A stretch of 64,000 bases of DNA, taken from Bradyrhizobium hipponense. Its GTDB lineage: Bacteria > Pseudomonadota > Alphaproteobacteria > Rhizobiales > Xanthobacteraceae. Positions 21,525-31,322 of this stretch are shown here, piece by piece. The notes under the pieces were generated by a model. That model did not search any database and was not told the DNA's origin. It saw nothing but the letters and a program-made list of their open reading frames with translations. Positions within the stretch are counted from its first letter, which is position 1; each line of letters begins with the position of its first letter. The position numbers and the translations under genes were made by a program. The DNA lies in assembly GCF_008123965.1 (NCBI RefSeq), contig NZ_VSTH01000023.1:1-64000 (forward strand). The letters run 5' to 3'.

Positions 21525-21557
21525 GGAACCAAAACCCCCAACCTGGGTTGGAGTTCC
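21525..21557. promoter_or_regulatory. Mirrored EcfG-like promoters driving ku (+) and ligD (-)
   Basis: On the + strand GGAAC (21525-21529), 17 bases, then GTT (21547-21549) points to ku. On the - strand GGAAC (21557-21553), 17 bases, then GTTTT (from 21535) points to ligD. The two promoters overlap almost completely and share the spacer. Both fit GGAAC-N17-GTT without mismatch. General-stress control of Ku/LigD is known in Sinorhizobium meliloti, which supports the reading. Confidence 0.7.
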
Positions 21558-21586
21558 GAAACGCCTTGAAAACGCTGGAGAATGGA

Positions 21587-22468
21587 ATGGCTCTCCGCGC
21601 CTATTGGAAAGGGACGCTGAAGCTCTCGCTGGTGAGCTGTCCGGTGATGCTCTATCCGGCCGCGACCGCGGCCGAGAAGACCCGGTTTCACCTGATCAAC
21701 CGCGAAACCGGGAACCGGCTGAAACAGCAGATGATCGATTCCGAGACCGGCGACGTCGTCGAGAGCGACCAGAAGGGGCGCGGCTACGAGCTGCGCAAGG
21801 GCAAATATGTCGAGATCGAACCGGAGGAGCTCGAGGCGGTCCAGATCGAGAGCAATCACACCATCGACATCGAGAGCTTCGTGCCGCGCGAGGAGATCGA
21901 CCAGCGCTACCTCAACCATCCCTACTACATCGCGCCCGACGGCAAGGCCGCGGTCGACGCCTTTGCTGTGATCCGCGACTCCATGAAGGATCAGGACCGC
22001 GTCGCACTCGCCAAGATCGTGCTCACCAACCGCGAGCATGTTATGGCGATCGAACCGCTCGGCAAGGGCCTGCTCGGCACTACGCTGCGCTATCCCTACG
22101 AGCTGCGCGACGAGGACCAGTTCTTCGACGACATCAAGAACCCGAAGATCACCAAGGACATGGTCGATCTCGCCGGCCACATCCTCCACACCAAGGCCGC
22201 GCATTTCGACCCAGGCAAATTCAAGGACGAGTATGAGGATGCGCTGAAGGCGCTGGTGAAGCGGAAGGCCAGTGGCAAGAAGATCCAGCTTCCGGAGCCC
22301 GAGGAGCGGCCGAGCAACGTCGTCAGCCTGATGGATGCGCTGAAGCAGAGCTTGAAGCGACGCGGCGGAGGAAAGTCCGCCAAGTCCCATGCACGCCGGG
22401 CGGCCGGGCGGCAACGAGCTGCGAAGAAGGCGCACCGTTCGACGGCGCGGCACCGCAAGGCGGGATAG
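21587..22468 (+). CDS. ku: Non-homologous end-joining protein Ku
   Basis: A 293-residue bacterial Ku homologue that binds DNA ends and recruits LigD. It begins [20 protein letters not shown] and has the core beta-barrel/bridge features [18 protein letters not shown] and [19 protein letters not shown] Lys/Arg/His-rich tail (last 40 residues) is typical of extended bacterial Ku and contributes to DNA binding. The ATG at 21587 has a TGGAG element 6 bases upstream and agrees with family N-termini; upstream in-frame codons would run through the promoter. Divergent from ligD. Confidence 0.96.
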   Translation: MALRAYWKGTLKLSLVSCPVMLYPAATAAEKTRFHLINRETGNRLKQQMIDSETGDVVESDQKGRGYELRKGKYVEIEPEELEAVQIESNHTIDIESFVPREEIDQRYLNHPYYIAPDGKAAVDAFAVIRDSMKDQDRVALAKIVLTNREHVMAIEPLGKGLLGTTLRYPYELRDEDQFFDDIKNPKITKDMVDLAGHILHTKAAHFDPGKFKDEYEDALKALVKRKASGKKIQLPEPEERPSNVVSLMDALKQSLKRRGGGKSAKSHARRAAGRQRAAKKAHRSTARHRKAG

Positions 22469-22484
22469 CGATCCCTCTGTCAAC

Positions 22485-22591
22485 CCTCATGGTGAGGAGG
22501 CGCGAAGCGCCGTCTCGAACCATGCAGGCCCCACTGCCGCAGCCGGGCCTTCATCCTTCGAGACGCGCGTTCCGCGCTCCTCAGGATGAGG
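22485..22591. repeat. Interspersed palindromic repeat between ku and kdpE
   Basis: A roughly 107-base element with complementary ends (CCTCATGGTGAGGAGG... and ...GCTCCTCAGGATGAGG) and internal arms GGCGCGAAGCGCC and GAGACGCGCGTTCCGCGC. It lies between the convergent ku and kdpE stops and could fold into a long imperfect hairpin acting as a two-way terminator. Repeats of this sequence type are known from Bradyrhizobium and Rhodopseudomonas genomes; only one copy is present here. Confidence 0.7.
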
Positions 22592-22601
22592 AGATACAGC
22601 G

Positions 22602-23291
22602 TCAATCCCCCGCCCTTAGCCGATACCCGATCCCCGTCTCGGTCAGCACATATTGCGGCCGTTCCGGATCGGCTTCGATCTTCTGGCGGAGCTGGCGGAC
22701 ATAGACGCGTAGATATTGCGCGTCGGTCAGCTCGTCCCAAAGCTCCCTAAGCAGGAAGCGATGGGTCAGCACCTTGCCGGCGTGCTGCACCAGCACGCGC
22801 AAGAGGTCATATTCCTTCGGCGACAGTTTTACCTCGCGCTCACCGACCTTGACGATCCGGCGCACCAGATCGACGGACAAATCGCCGCTGCGGAACACCG
22901 GACGCTCGCCCTGGACCTGGAGTTGGTGCCGTAGCGCGGCGCGCAAGCGCGCCAAGAGCTCGTCCATGCCGAACGGTTTGGTCAAATAATCGTCGGCGCC
23001 GAGATCGAGCGCCTGCACCTTGCCGGCCTCGTCGCCGCGGCTCGACAGCACCACGATCGGCACGGCTTCGTTGCGGGCGCGAATGGTGCGAAGCAGCTCA
23101 TGACCCCCGATATCGGGCAGACCGAGATCGAGGATGATCAGCGCCGGCTCTTCGGTGAGCTTTTCCAGCGCGATCTTGCCGTTCGACGCCTCCAGAACCT
23201 CATAACCCTGCGTCGTCAGCCCCATCCGCAGCAGCTTGCGGATCGGTGGCTCGTCGTCGATGACCAGAACCCTGATCGGAGCAGCACTCAT
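22602..23291 (-). CDS. kdpE: Response regulator KdpE
   Basis: A 229-residue OmpR/PhoB-type response regulator of the Kdp potassium system. The receiver domain carries the acidic pair in VIDDEPP, the phosphoacceptor D55 in IILDLGLPD and a conserved K at FGMDELLARLRA's preceding TKPF. The C-terminal winged helix (about 130-229) includes LSPKEYDLLRVLVQHAGKVLTH. It overlaps kdpD by 4 bases and is the last gene of the kdp cluster. It should activate kdpFABC under low potassium or osmotic stress. Confidence 0.95.
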   Translation of the reverse strand: MSAAPIRVLVIDDEPPIRKLLRMGLTTQGYEVLEASNGKIALEKLTEEPALIILDLGLPDIGGHELLRTIRARNEAVPIVVLSSRGDEAGKVQALDLGADDYLTKPFGMDELLARLRAALRHQLQVQGERPVFRSGDLSVDLVRRIVKVGEREVKLSPKEYDLLRVLVQHAGKVLTHRFLLRELWDELTDAQYLRVYVRQLRQKIEADPERPQYVLTETGIGYRLRAGD

Positions 23292-26011
23292 GCGGCGGTA
23301 TCCAATGCCTGGGTTTGCGCCGGAACGGGCAGACGGATGGTCAAAACCGCGCCGCTCCGGTCGCTGCGATTGGCAGCCGAGATCGTGCCCCGCATCGCCT
23401 CGACGAAGCCGCGGGAGATAGCGAGCCCGAGTCCGGTGCCGGGACGGACATGGTCGCCCTTCTGCGCGCGATAGAACTTGTCGAACACGCTCTCGAGTTC
23501 CTCAGGCGGAATGCCGTCGCCTTCGTCAGCAATCTGGAGCATCACGTGATCCCTGTCGCGCTGGCTCTTGATCGAGATCGTGGTGTCAGGCAGCGAATAT
23601 TTGGCGGCATTATCGAGCAGGTTGAACAGGACCTGCTCGAACAGCACGGCGTCGAGCTGAAGCATCGGCAGATCGGCGGCCAGCATCAGGTCCACCTTGT
23701 GCGCGGTCAGTATCTTGCTTGCGCGCCGGAGCGCGCTGCCGACGATCTCGCCGAGATCGTGCAGCGCCGTGTTGGGTACGATCGCGCCGGATTCGAGCTT
23801 GGTCATGTCGAGCAGATTGGCGATGAAGCGGTTGAGCCGCTCGGACTCGTCGATGACGGTGGCGAGCAGGTCGCGCTTCTCGGTATCGGACAGCGCGCCG
23901 GCGAGATCGCGCATGGTCGAGGCGGCGCCGAGCACCGAAGCGAGTGGCGTCTTCAAATCGTGCGAAATCGAAGTCAACAGCGCCGAGCGCAGCCGCTCGG
24001 ACTCGACGGTACGCTTGACGCGGTCCATGTCCTCGACCAGCAGCACGCGCTCGATCGCAAGCGCCCCCTGGTCGACCAGCGCGTCGAGCAGCCGGCGCTG
24101 ATCCGGCGTCAACAGCGGACCGCTACGGTCGTTGTCGATACCGATGACGCCGATCGGGCCGCGCCCGGTGCGCATCGGCAGGAACAGGCGTTTTGCACCC
24201 GGCAGCGTATCCGAGCCGCGGCCGGCCGGCCGATCGTTGCTCCAGGCCCAGTTGGCGGCAGCAAGGTCGGCCTGGTCGAGCTGGTCCTCCGGGGGATAGC
24301 CGGATTTAACGGTCAGAAGCCCCTCTTCCGGGAGCAGCAGCACCACGCGAACCCTGAGCATCAGCGCGGTCTGATAGGCGGCCGCCCACAGCACGTCGTC
24401 CAGCGTTCCAGTACCGGCGAGCTTGCGGCTGAACGCATAGAGCTGCTCGGTCGTCCTGATGCGGCCGATCGCAGTGTCGGCCTGGGTCCGCACCCGCCCC
24501 GCTACATTCGACACCACGAACGCGATCAGCATGAAGAAGAAGAACGCCGCGACGTTGGTGGGATCGGTGATGGTGAAGGTATAGACCGGCGGCAGGAAGA
24601 AGAAGTTATAGGCCAGCGACGCCGCGATGCTCGCAAGCAAGGACGGCCACAAGCCATAGCGGACAGCCACGGCAACCACGGCGGTCAGGAACATCAGGTC
24701 GACGTTCTCGACGCCGAAATACGGCTTGATGATCATCGCTGCGGCAAGGCCGAGTGCGGTGATCCCGAGCGCCTTCAGATAAGGCAAGGCATCGAACGGC
24801 TCGGAACGTGCCGCGGTCTGCACCGCCGTCTTCGGCGCCGGCTCGCTCGTGAGCTCGTCGCCGGCGATGACGTGAACGCTGATATTGCCGGCGCGGCGCA
24901 CCAGATCATGCACGACGGAACCGCGCGTCATCTCGAACCATCGCGAGCGGCTCGACTTGCCGATCACGATCTGGGTGACGTTGTTGCCTTGCGCGAAATT
25001 TACGACGTCGTCGGCGATGCGGCGGCCGACGGCAGGAATGGTCAGCGCCTCGCCGCCCAGGGACTCCGCAAGCCGCAGCGTATCGGCAAGCCGGTCGCGC
25101 TCCTCCTCGGACAGCTGCAGCGAACGCCGCGTCTCGATCGAGATCGCGGTGAATGGCGCATGCAGGCGGTCGGCCAGCCGCTTGGTGTAGCGCACCAACC
25201 CGGCCGCACGCGGATCCTCGCTGACGCAGACGAGGATACGTTCACCTGCCGCCCAGGGACCGGCGATGGCGTTCGCCTGCATGTGGGTGAGGAGCTGCTC
25301 ATCCACCCGCTCGGCCGTACGCCGCAGCGCCAGCTCGCGCAGCGCGGTGAGATTGCCCGGCGAAAAATAATGCTCCAGCGCCCGCTCGGCCTGCCTGGGC
25401 ACATACACCTTGCCTTCCCTCAGTCGCTGGATCAAATCATCGGGCGTGAGGTCGATCAGCTCGATCGCATCGGCGCGGTCGAACACCGAATCCGGCACGG
25501 TCTCGCGCACCCGCACATGGGTGATCTGGGCGACGACATCGTTCAGGCTTTCGATGTGCTGGATATTGACGGCGGTGTAGACGTCGATGCCGTGCGACAG
25601 CAGCTCTTCGACGTCGAGATAGCGCTTGGGATGGCGGCTGCCGGCCGCGTTGGTGTGGGCGAGTTCGTCGACCAGCGCGATCTTGGGGCGCCGTGCGATT
25701 ACAGCGTCGAGGTCCATCTCCTCGACCGTCTGGCCGCGGTAGTCCAGCTTCCGGCGCGGGATCACTTCGAGGTCGCGCACCAGCGCCTCGGTCTCGGCAC
25801 GGCCGTGAGTCTCGACGAAGCCGACCACGACGTCGATGCCGGCCTTGCGCTTGGCTTGGGCGCTTTGCAGCATCTCGTAGGTCTTGCCGACGCCGGGGGC
25901 GGCGCCGACGAAGATCTTGAGCTTGCCGCTCGCGCTGTCCTCCCGGCGCGCTGCTTCCAGCAGCGCCTCAGGCGAAGGACGTTGTTCGGGATCGCGGCGC
26001 TCTCGGACCAT
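23288..26011 (-). CDS. kdpD: Sensor histidine kinase KdpD
   Basis: A 907-residue KdpD. The N-terminal KdpD domain has the Walker A-like GAAPGVGKT (36-44), followed by a universal-stress-like domain (about 245-370). Four membrane segments of the DUF4118 module lie at about 410-500, then a GAF-like region. The kinase core has H684 in SISHDLKTPLAS, the N box LLDNAAKYS and the G boxes DEGDGIP and GTGLGLAIS. It begins 38 bases after kdpC and overlaps kdpE by 4 bases. It senses potassium/turgor and phosphorylates KdpE. Confidence 0.96.
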   Translation of the reverse strand: MVRERRDPEQRPSPEALLEAARREDSASGKLKIFVGAAPGVGKTYEMLQSAQAKRKAGIDVVVGFVETHGRAETEALVRDLEVIPRRKLDYRGQTVEEMDLDAVIARRPKIALVDELAHTNAAGSRHPKRYLDVEELLSHGIDVYTAVNIQHIESLNDVVAQITHVRVRETVPDSVFDRADAIELIDLTPDDLIQRLREGKVYVPRQAERALEHYFSPGNLTALRELALRRTAERVDEQLLTHMQANAIAGPWAAGERILVCVSEDPRAAGLVRYTKRLADRLHAPFTAISIETRRSLQLSEEERDRLADTLRLAESLGGEALTIPAVGRRIADDVVNFAQGNNVTQIVIGKSSRSRWFEMTRGSVVHDLVRRAGNISVHVIAGDELTSEPAPKTAVQTAARSEPFDALPYLKALGITALGLAAAMIIKPYFGVENVDLMFLTAVVAVAVRYGLWPSLLASIAASLAYNFFFLPPVYTFTITDPTNVAAFFFFMLIAFVVSNVAGRVRTQADTAIGRIRTTEQLYAFSRKLAGTGTLDDVLWAAAYQTALMLRVRVVLLLPEEGLLTVKSGYPPEDQLDQADLAAANWAWSNDRPAGRGSDTLPGAKRLFLPMRTGRGPIGVIGIDNDRSGPLLTPDQRRLLDALVDQGALAIERVLLVEDMDRVKRTVESERLRSALLTSISHDLKTPLASVLGAASTMRDLAGALSDTEKRDLLATVIDESERLNRFIANLLDMTKLESGAIVPNTALHDLGEIVGSALRRASKILTAHKVDLMLAADLPMLQLDAVLFEQVLFNLLDNAAKYSLPDTTISIKSQRDRDHVMLQIADEGDGIPPEELESVFDKFYRAQKGDHVRPGTGLGLAISRGFVEAMRGTISAANRSDRSGAVLTIRLPVPAQTQALDTAA

Positions 26012-26048
26012 CAGCGCAATATAATCATCCGCGCGTGCTCAGCCTAGA

Positions 26049-26651
26049 CTACTTCGCGGCGCGATCGAGCGCGAGATTTAGTGCCAATACGTTAACGCGG
26101 GGCTCGCCGATCAGGCCGATCAGACGGCCCTGGGTGCTGGAGGCCACGAGCTGCTTGACCTGGTCCTCCGGCATATTACGCGCCTTCGCCACGCGCGGCA
26201 CCTGGAATTGCGCCGCATCCGGCGAGATATCCGGATCGAGACCGCTGGCCGAGGTGGTCACCAAATCGACCGGCACGGCGGCATTCGGATTCTCGCTCTT
26301 GAGCTTGTCCACATCTTCCTTCAGCCGGTCGGCCAGCGCCTTGCTGGTCGGGCCGAGATTGGAGCCACCCGAATTGGCGGCGTTGTAGGGCGCCGAGACC
26401 GTCTTGGTCGAATCATTGGGGTCTGGCGCGAGCGTCGCCGAGGGGCGGCCGTGGAAATATTTGTCGTCCTTGAATTCCTGCCCGATCAGGGCGGAGCCGA
26501 CCACCTTGCCGTCCCGCTCGATCAAACTGCCCTGCGCCTGCACGGGGAAGATCGCGCCGGCGATAACGGTCATCGCGAGCGGATAGGCAAGGCCGGTGAT
26601 GGCGGTGAGCAGCAGCAGCAGGACGATGGCGGGGCGGATTTCTCTGAGCAT
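26049..26651 (-). CDS. kdpC: Potassium-transporting ATPase subunit KdpC
   Basis: A 200-residue KdpC, the single-span chaperone-like subunit that aids ATP binding by KdpB. It has an N-terminal membrane segment ([22 protein letters not shown]) and the conserved C-terminal [19 protein letters not shown] and [28 protein letters not shown]. The ATG at 26651 has an AGGAGAC site 9 bases upstream; a longer frame would extend into the palindromic repeat that separates it from kdpB. Confidence 0.95.
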   Translation of the reverse strand: MLREIRPAIVLLLLLTAITGLAYPLAMTVIAGAIFPVQAQGSLIERDGKVVGSALIGQEFKDDKYFHGRPSATLAPDPNDSTKTVSAPYNAANSGGSNLGPTSKALADRLKEDVDKLKSENPNAAVPVDLVTTSASGLDPDISPDAAQFQVPRVAKARNMPEDQVKQLVASSTQGRLIGLIGEPRVNVLALNLALDRAAK

Positions 26652-26671
26652 AATACGTCTCCTGTTTCTAT

Positions 26672-26759
26672 CGTCATTGCGAGGAGCGAAGCGACGAAGC
26701 AATCCAGGCTCTCGGCCGTGGAGGCAGTTCTGGATTGCTTCGCTTCGCTCGCAATGACG
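26672..26759. repeat. Palindromic interspersed repeat, copy 1 (inside kdp operon)
   Basis: An 88-base element with ends cgtcattgcgaggagcg and cgctcgcaatgacg and inner arms gaagcaatcca / tggattgcttc. It sits exactly between the kdpB stop (26763) and the kdpC ribosome binding site. A second copy lies at 56061-56147. The arms would form a long hairpin in the kdp mRNA. Confidence 0.9.
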
Positions 26760-26762
26760 GCG

Positions 26763-28877
26763 TTAAGCCAGGTGGAAGGCAACAACGACGAGGTCGATCG
26801 CCTTGATGCCGATGAAGGGAATGACGATCCCACCGAGGCCATAGATCAGCAGGTTGCGCTGGAGCAGCGCGCCGGCACCGACCGCGCGGTAGGCGACGCC
26901 CTTCAGCGCGAGCGGGATCAGCGCGATGATGATCAGCGCATTGAAGATAATGGCCGACAAGATGGCGCTCTGCGGGCTCGACAGGTTCATGACGTTGAGC
27001 ACGTTGAGCTGCGGGTAGAACGCCAGAAACATCGCCGGGATGATCGCGAAGTATTTTGCGACATCGTTGGCGATCGAGAACGTCGTCAGCGCGCCGCGCG
27101 TCATCAGGAGCTGCTTGCCGATCTCGACCACCTCGATCAGCTTGGTCGGGTTGGAATCGAGGTCAACCATATTGCCGGCCTCTCGGGCGGCCTGGGTGCC
27201 GGTGTTCATGGCGACACCGACATCGGCCTGCGCGAGCGCCGGCGCGTCGTTGGTGCCGTCACCGCACATCGCGACCAGCTTGCCCTTGGCTTGCTCGTCG
27301 CGGATCAGCTTGAGCTTGTCCTCGGGCGTTGCCTGCGCCAGGAAGTCGTCGACGCCGGCTTCCGCGGCGATCGCGGCGGCCGTCATCGGGTTGTCGCCGG
27401 TGATCATGATGGTGCGGATGCCCATGCGGCGCAGCTCGGCAAAGCGCTCGCGGATGCCGCCCTTGACGATGTCCTTGAGCTGGATGACGCCGAGCAGCCT
27501 GCCGTCCCTGGCCACCGCCAGCGGCGTGCCGCCGGCCTTGGCGATCTCATCGGCGATGGTCTGCACCTCCCGGCCGATATCCGAAAGCAGCGCAGGCTGG
27601 ATCGCGCGGGCCGTGGTGCCTGAGGCCACCGCCAGCGGCGCACCGCCACCGACATAGCTGAGCATGGCATCGACCGCGCCCTTGCGCACCGACGAGCCGC
27701 CGGCATCGACGCCGCTCATGCGGGTCTGCGCCGTGAACGGGATGAAGGTGGCGCCAAGCTCGGCCATGTCGCGGCCGCGGATGCCGTACTTCTCCTTCGC
27801 CAGCACGACGATGGAGCGGCCTTCCGGCGTCTCGTCGGCGAGCGAGGCAAGCTGGGCCGCATCGGCGAGTTCCTGCTCGGTGACGCCGCGAACCGGGCGG
27901 AAGGAGGTAGCCTGGCGATTGCCGAGCGTGATCGTTCCGGTCTTGTCGAGCAGCAGCGTGTCGACGTCGCCGGCGGCCTCGACCGCGCGTCCGGACATCG
28001 CCAGCACGTTGAAGCGCACCAGGCGGTCCATGCCGGCAATGCCGATCGCCGAGAGCAGCGCGCCGATGGTGGTCGGGATCAGCGTCACGAACAGTGCGAC
28101 CAGCACCACCACCGAGATCGAGCCGCCGGCATAGGCCGCATAGCTCGGAATGGTGACGGTCGCGAACACGAAGATGATGGTCAATCCTGCGAGCAGGATA
28201 TTGAGCGCGATCTCGTTCGGCGTCTTCGCCCGCTCGGCTCCTTCGACCAGCTTGATCATGCGGTCGATGAAGGTCGAGCCTTGCGCCGCCGTGATGCGGA
28301 CGCGGATCCAGTCGGACAGCACCTGCGTGCCGCCGGTCACCGCCGAGCGGTCGCCGCCGGATTCGCGGATGACGGGCGCGGATTCGCCGGTGATCGCGGC
28401 TTCGTTGACCGAGGCCACGCCCTCAATCACCTCGCCGTCCGAGGGGATGGTGTCGCCCGCTTCGACCAGAACGAGGTCACCCACCTTGAGGCTGGTGCCC
28501 GGCACCAGCTTGAAGGTGCGGTCAGAGCCGGTCAGCAGCTTAGCCTGGCTCTCGGTGCGGGTCTTGCGCAGCGATTCGGCCTGCGCCTTGCCGCGGCCTT
28601 CGGCGACGGCCTCGGCAAAGTTGGCGAACAGCACCGTGAACCAGAGCCAGAGGATGATCTGGAAGGTGAAGCCGAGATTGGCACCGCCGGTGGCGAGATC
28701 ACGCAGGAAGATCACGGTGGTGAGCGCGGCTACGATCTCGACCACGAACATCACGGGGTTCTTGATCATCAGCCGCGGATCAAGCTTGACGACGGACGCG
28801 CGGATCGCGGGCACGACAATCTTTGGGTCGAGCATCGCCGAGACTGACGCGCGTCTTTGCAGTTTCATGGTGTCCAT
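26763..28877 (-). CDS. kdpB: Potassium-transporting P-type ATPase subunit KdpB
   Basis: A 704-residue P-type ATPase that energises K+ uptake through KdpA. Visible motifs are the actuator TGESAPV, the phosphorylation site D311 in [11 protein letters not shown], the nucleotide-binding region and the hinge [22 protein letters not shown]. Seven membrane segments are expected. The ATG at 28877 ([11 protein letters not shown]) has a GGAGT site 6 to 10 bases upstream and is preferred over a TTG six codons earlier. It is 33 bases from kdpA. Confidence 0.97.
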   Translation of the reverse strand: MDTMKLQRRASVSAMLDPKIVVPAIRASVVKLDPRLMIKNPVMFVVEIVAALTTVIFLRDLATGGANLGFTFQIILWLWFTVLFANFAEAVAEGRGKAQAESLRKTRTESQAKLLTGSDRTFKLVPGTSLKVGDLVLVEAGDTIPSDGEVIEGVASVNEAAITGESAPVIRESGGDRSAVTGGTQVLSDWIRVRITAAQGSTFIDRMIKLVEGAERAKTPNEIALNILLAGLTIIFVFATVTIPSYAAYAGGSISVVVLVALFVTLIPTTIGALLSAIGIAGMDRLVRFNVLAMSGRAVEAAGDVDTLLLDKTGTITLGNRQATSFRPVRGVTEQELADAAQLASLADETPEGRSIVVLAKEKYGIRGRDMAELGATFIPFTAQTRMSGVDAGGSSVRKGAVDAMLSYVGGGAPLAVASGTTARAIQPALLSDIGREVQTIADEIAKAGGTPLAVARDGRLLGVIQLKDIVKGGIRERFAELRRMGIRTIMITGDNPMTAAAIAAEAGVDDFLAQATPEDKLKLIRDEQAKGKLVAMCGDGTNDAPALAQADVGVAMNTGTQAAREAGNMVDLDSNPTKLIEVVEIGKQLLMTRGALTTFSIANDVAKYFAIIPAMFLAFYPQLNVLNVMNLSSPQSAILSAIIFNALIIIALIPLALKGVAYRAVGAGALLQRNLLIYGLGGIVIPFIGIKAIDLVVVAFHLA

Positions 28878-28910
28878 GAAGGTCACTCCAAACAATCAGA
28901 AGGCTGTCGA

Positions 28911-30614
28911 TCAGAACAGTTGTCCGGCATTCATCGCGAGATGCTCGACGATCGGGCCGAGCGCGAGGGCCGGGAAGAAGGTCAAGCCACCGATAATCAG
29001 GATCACGCCGACGACGAGGCCGACAAACAGCCCGCCCGTAGTCGGAAAGGTGCCGGCTGACGGCGGAATCGATTTCTTGGCGGCCAGCGAGCCCGCAATC
29101 GCCATCGCCGGAATGATCATGAAGAACCGGCCGACGAACATCGCGCTTGCGAGCGTGAGGTTGTAGAACAAGGTGTTGCCGGTGAGGCCCGCGAAGGCCG
29201 AGCCGTTGTTGCCGGTTGCCGACGTGAAGGCGTAGAGCACCTCGGTGAAGCCGTGCGGCCCGGCATTCGCCATCGAGGCGGCCGCCGAGGGATAAACCAC
29301 GCCGACGGCGGTCCAGCCCAGATACATCAGCGGCAGCACCAGGATCGCGAGCATTGCCATCTTGACCTCGCGCGCCTCGATCTTCTTGCCGACATATTCC
29401 GGCGTGCGGCCGACCATGAGCCCTGCGACGAAGATCGCGAGCACGACGAACAGCAGCATGCCGTAGAGGCCGGCGCCGACGCCGCCGACGATGATCTCGC
29501 CGAGCTGCATGTTGATGAGCGGGATCATGCCGCCGAGCGCGGTGAAGCTGTCATGCATGGCGTTGACCGCGCCGCAGGAAGCCGCCGTCGTGATCACGGC
29601 GAACAGCGAGGACGCAACAATGCCGAAGCGAACCTCCTTGCCTTCCATGTTGCCGCCGGTCAGGCCGAGCGCATGCAGCGTCGAAGTGCCGCCCGCCTCC
29701 GCCCAATAGGTGACGGCGACGCCAGCGACGAACAGCACGCCCATCACGGCCAGGATCGCCCAGCCCTGGCGCTGATTGCCGACCATGCGGCCGAACACAT
29801 TGGTCAGCGCCGCGCCGAGCGTGAAGATCGAGAGCATCTGCACGAAGTTCGACAGCGCCGTCGGGTTCTCGAAGGGATGGGAGGCGTTGGCGTTGAAGAA
29901 GCCGCCGCCATTGGTGCCGAGCATCTTGATCGCGACCTGAGAGGCGACGGGGCCGACCGCAATGGTCTGCTTGGCGCCTTCCAGCGTGGTGGCCTCGGCA
30001 TAATCACCGAGCGTCTGCGGGATGCCCTGCGAGACCAGGAACAGCGTGTAGACGACACAGATCGGCAGCAACACGTAGAGCGTGCAGCGGGTCACATCGA
30101 CCCAGAAATTTCCGACCGTACGCATCGAGGCGCGCGAGAAACCGCGGATCAGGGCCACCGCGAGCGCGATGCCGGTTGCCGCCGACAGGAAGTTCTGGTG
30201 GGTCAGGCCTAGCATCTGCACGAGGTACGAGACCGTGCTCTCGCCGCCGTAGTTCTGCCAGTTGGTGTTGGTGATGAAGGAGATCGCGGTGTTGAACGAG
30301 AGATCCTCGGCAACCGCGCCTTGACCGGCCGGATTGAGGGGCAGCACGGACTGCAGCCGCATCACGCCATAGATCACGAGGAAGCCGCCGACGTGGAACA
30401 GCAACATGGCGACGGTATAGGTCAGCCAGTGCTGCTCGCGCTTTTCGTCGACCCCGGAGAACCAGTAGATACCGGCCTCGATCGGGCGCAACACCGGCGA
30501 CAGGAACGTCCGCTCGCCGTTGAAGACACGCGTCATGTACCAGCCTAGCGGCTTGGCCAGCGCGACGATGACGACGCAATAGAGAATGATCTGGAGCCAA
30601 CCGATCGCAGTCAT
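28911..30614 (-). CDS. kdpA: Potassium-transporting ATPase subunit KdpA
   Basis: A 567-residue K+-binding channel-like subunit with about ten membrane segments. Four P-loop-type selectivity regions are visible, including [33 protein letters not shown] and [13 protein letters not shown]. It acts in the inner membrane with KdpB, KdpC and KdpF as a high-affinity K+ pump. AAAGGG about 10 bases upstream is the likely ribosome binding site; a 34-codon reading frame ends 4 bases before its start. Confidence 0.97.
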   Translation of the reverse strand: MTAIGWLQIILYCVVIVALAKPLGWYMTRVFNGERTFLSPVLRPIEAGIYWFSGVDEKREQHWLTYTVAMLLFHVGGFLVIYGVMRLQSVLPLNPAGQGAVAEDLSFNTAISFITNTNWQNYGGESTVSYLVQMLGLTHQNFLSAATGIALAVALIRGFSRASMRTVGNFWVDVTRCTLYVLLPICVVYTLFLVSQGIPQTLGDYAEATTLEGAKQTIAVGPVASQVAIKMLGTNGGGFFNANASHPFENPTALSNFVQMLSIFTLGAALTNVFGRMVGNQRQGWAILAVMGVLFVAGVAVTYWAEAGGTSTLHALGLTGGNMEGKEVRFGIVASSLFAVITTAASCGAVNAMHDSFTALGGMIPLINMQLGEIIVGGVGAGLYGMLLFVVLAIFVAGLMVGRTPEYVGKKIEAREVKMAMLAILVLPLMYLGWTAVGVVYPSAAASMANAGPHGFTEVLYAFTSATGNNGSAFAGLTGNTLFYNLTLASAMFVGRFFMIIPAMAIAGSLAAKKSIPPSAGTFPTTGGLFVGLVVGVILIIGGLTFFPALALGPIVEHLAMNAGQLF

Positions 30615-30618
30615 TGCA

Positions 30619-30723
30619 TTAACCCTTTAGGACTTGTGCCCTGCGCAGAAGCGGCAGGAGCAACGCCAGCAGACCCGCGGCGAGCGCGGCGTCCGCCAGC
30701 AGCAATTCGAGAAGCGGCAGCAC
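30619..30723 (-). CDS. Candidate hydrophobic micro-peptide between kdpF and kdpA
   Basis: A 34-codon frame from GTG (30723) to TAA (30619-30621): a leucine/alanine-rich hydrophobic peptide ending in a basic RRAQVLKG tail. It starts 3 bases after the kdpF stop and ends 4 bases before kdpA, filling the gap exactly. The composition fits one membrane helix. There is no strong ribosome binding site (a GAGCGG is near), so it may be a chance open frame in a GC-rich leader; I do not recognise a family. Confidence 0.3.
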   Translation of the reverse strand: MLPLLELLLADAALAAGLLALLLPLLRRAQVLKG

Positions 30724-30726
30724 GGG

Positions 30727-30816
30727 TCAGAACCGCTCGGGCCGCAGCAGCGCGTAGGTGAGGTAGAACAGCAGGCCGAACGAGACGGCACCGGCAAGCG
30801 CATAATCAAAAATCAT
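30727..30816 (-). CDS. kdpF: Potassium-transporting ATPase subunit KdpF
   Basis: A 29-residue single-span peptide (MIFDYALAGAVSFGLLFYLT then YALLRPERF), matching the KdpF length and the conserved C-terminal LxxPERF ending. KdpF stabilises the KdpABC complex in the membrane. It precedes kdpA in the operon. Its start is 10 bases after the stop of a further small peptide gene. Confidence 0.93.
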   Translation of the reverse strand: MIFDYALAGAVSFGLLFYLTYALLRPERF

Positions 30817-30826
30817 GATCCGCCCC

Positions 30827-30910
30827 TCACAACCGTTCGCAGGCATAGGTGTAGCCGATCGCGAGCGCGAAGAAGCCGAAGCCCAGCGCCAGCATCAGTA
30901 TGTCCATCAT
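30827..30910 (-). CDS. Small membrane peptide heading the kdp operon
   Basis: A 27-codon gene (MMDILMLALGFGFFALAIGY then TYACERL) with one hydrophobic helix and a polar C-terminus. A clear AGGAG lies 8 bases before the ATG at 30910. It ends 10 bases before kdpF on the same strand. Similar peptides sit ahead of kdpF in other alphaproteobacterial kdp operons as uncharacterised proteins, from memory; the function is unknown. The strong ribosome binding site and operon position support it as real. Confidence 0.7.
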   Translation of the reverse strand: MMDILMLALGFGFFALAIGYTYACERL

Positions 30911-31322
30911 GGCGATACTCCTCGTTGCGCCCTCGTGTCCGGCGCAACCGTGTCTCAGGCGGCCGGCAAGCGTTAGGGAAAACGCAACGCGTTTCCAGGA
31001 CGCCCGCCAGATTTCTCACCGCGCTGAAGTGCCACCACGACCATAGGTTTTCGAGATGAGGGCTTTGGCGAAGTTATAGGAATCTCATAAAGGGCCCAGC
31101 TGATGGCGCGGTCAGACGATGCTCGCAATTTCCGCCGTCGTCCCGGCGAAAGCCGGGACGACGGTCGAGAAGGCGGCAGCAGATTGCGTCCCTTACCCGA
31201 TGCCCCGCACACTTATGAAATCCCTATATTTCCCGTCCCCTCCTCATCTCGTTTTCAAATGCCGTTTTGGCCATCTTGGAGAGGCCGGCCGACTGACCGA
31301 CGCCGATTCCAGGAGGCCTGAC
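30911..31322. other. Intergenic region upstream of the kdp operon
   Basis: About 410 bases without a supported gene. It holds the presumed kdp promoter at its left end and a perfect GAAA-tetraloop hairpin (31135-31164). No KdpE site could be assigned by eye. Confidence 0.6.
31135..31164. repeat. Perfect 13-bp stem with GAAA tetraloop
   Basis: CCGTCGTCCCGGC (31135-31147), loop GAAA, GCCGGGACGACGG (31152-31164). This is the common rhizobial repeat type built on 'gtcccggcgaaagccgggac'. A related weaker stem, also on a GTCC/GGAC pair, occurs at 56215-56234. There is no T-tract, so a terminator role is not evident. Confidence 0.85.

Noticed and set aside
23315..26047. A 910-codon open frame on the + strand opposite kdpD
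   Set aside because: It mirrors kdpD; GC-rich third positions keep the antisense frame open. Its translation is rich in Arg, His, Gln and Gly with no domain.
31135..31164. Reading the GAAA hairpin as an intrinsic terminator
   Set aside because: No gene ends nearby on either strand and there is no T-run; a dispersed repeat fits better.
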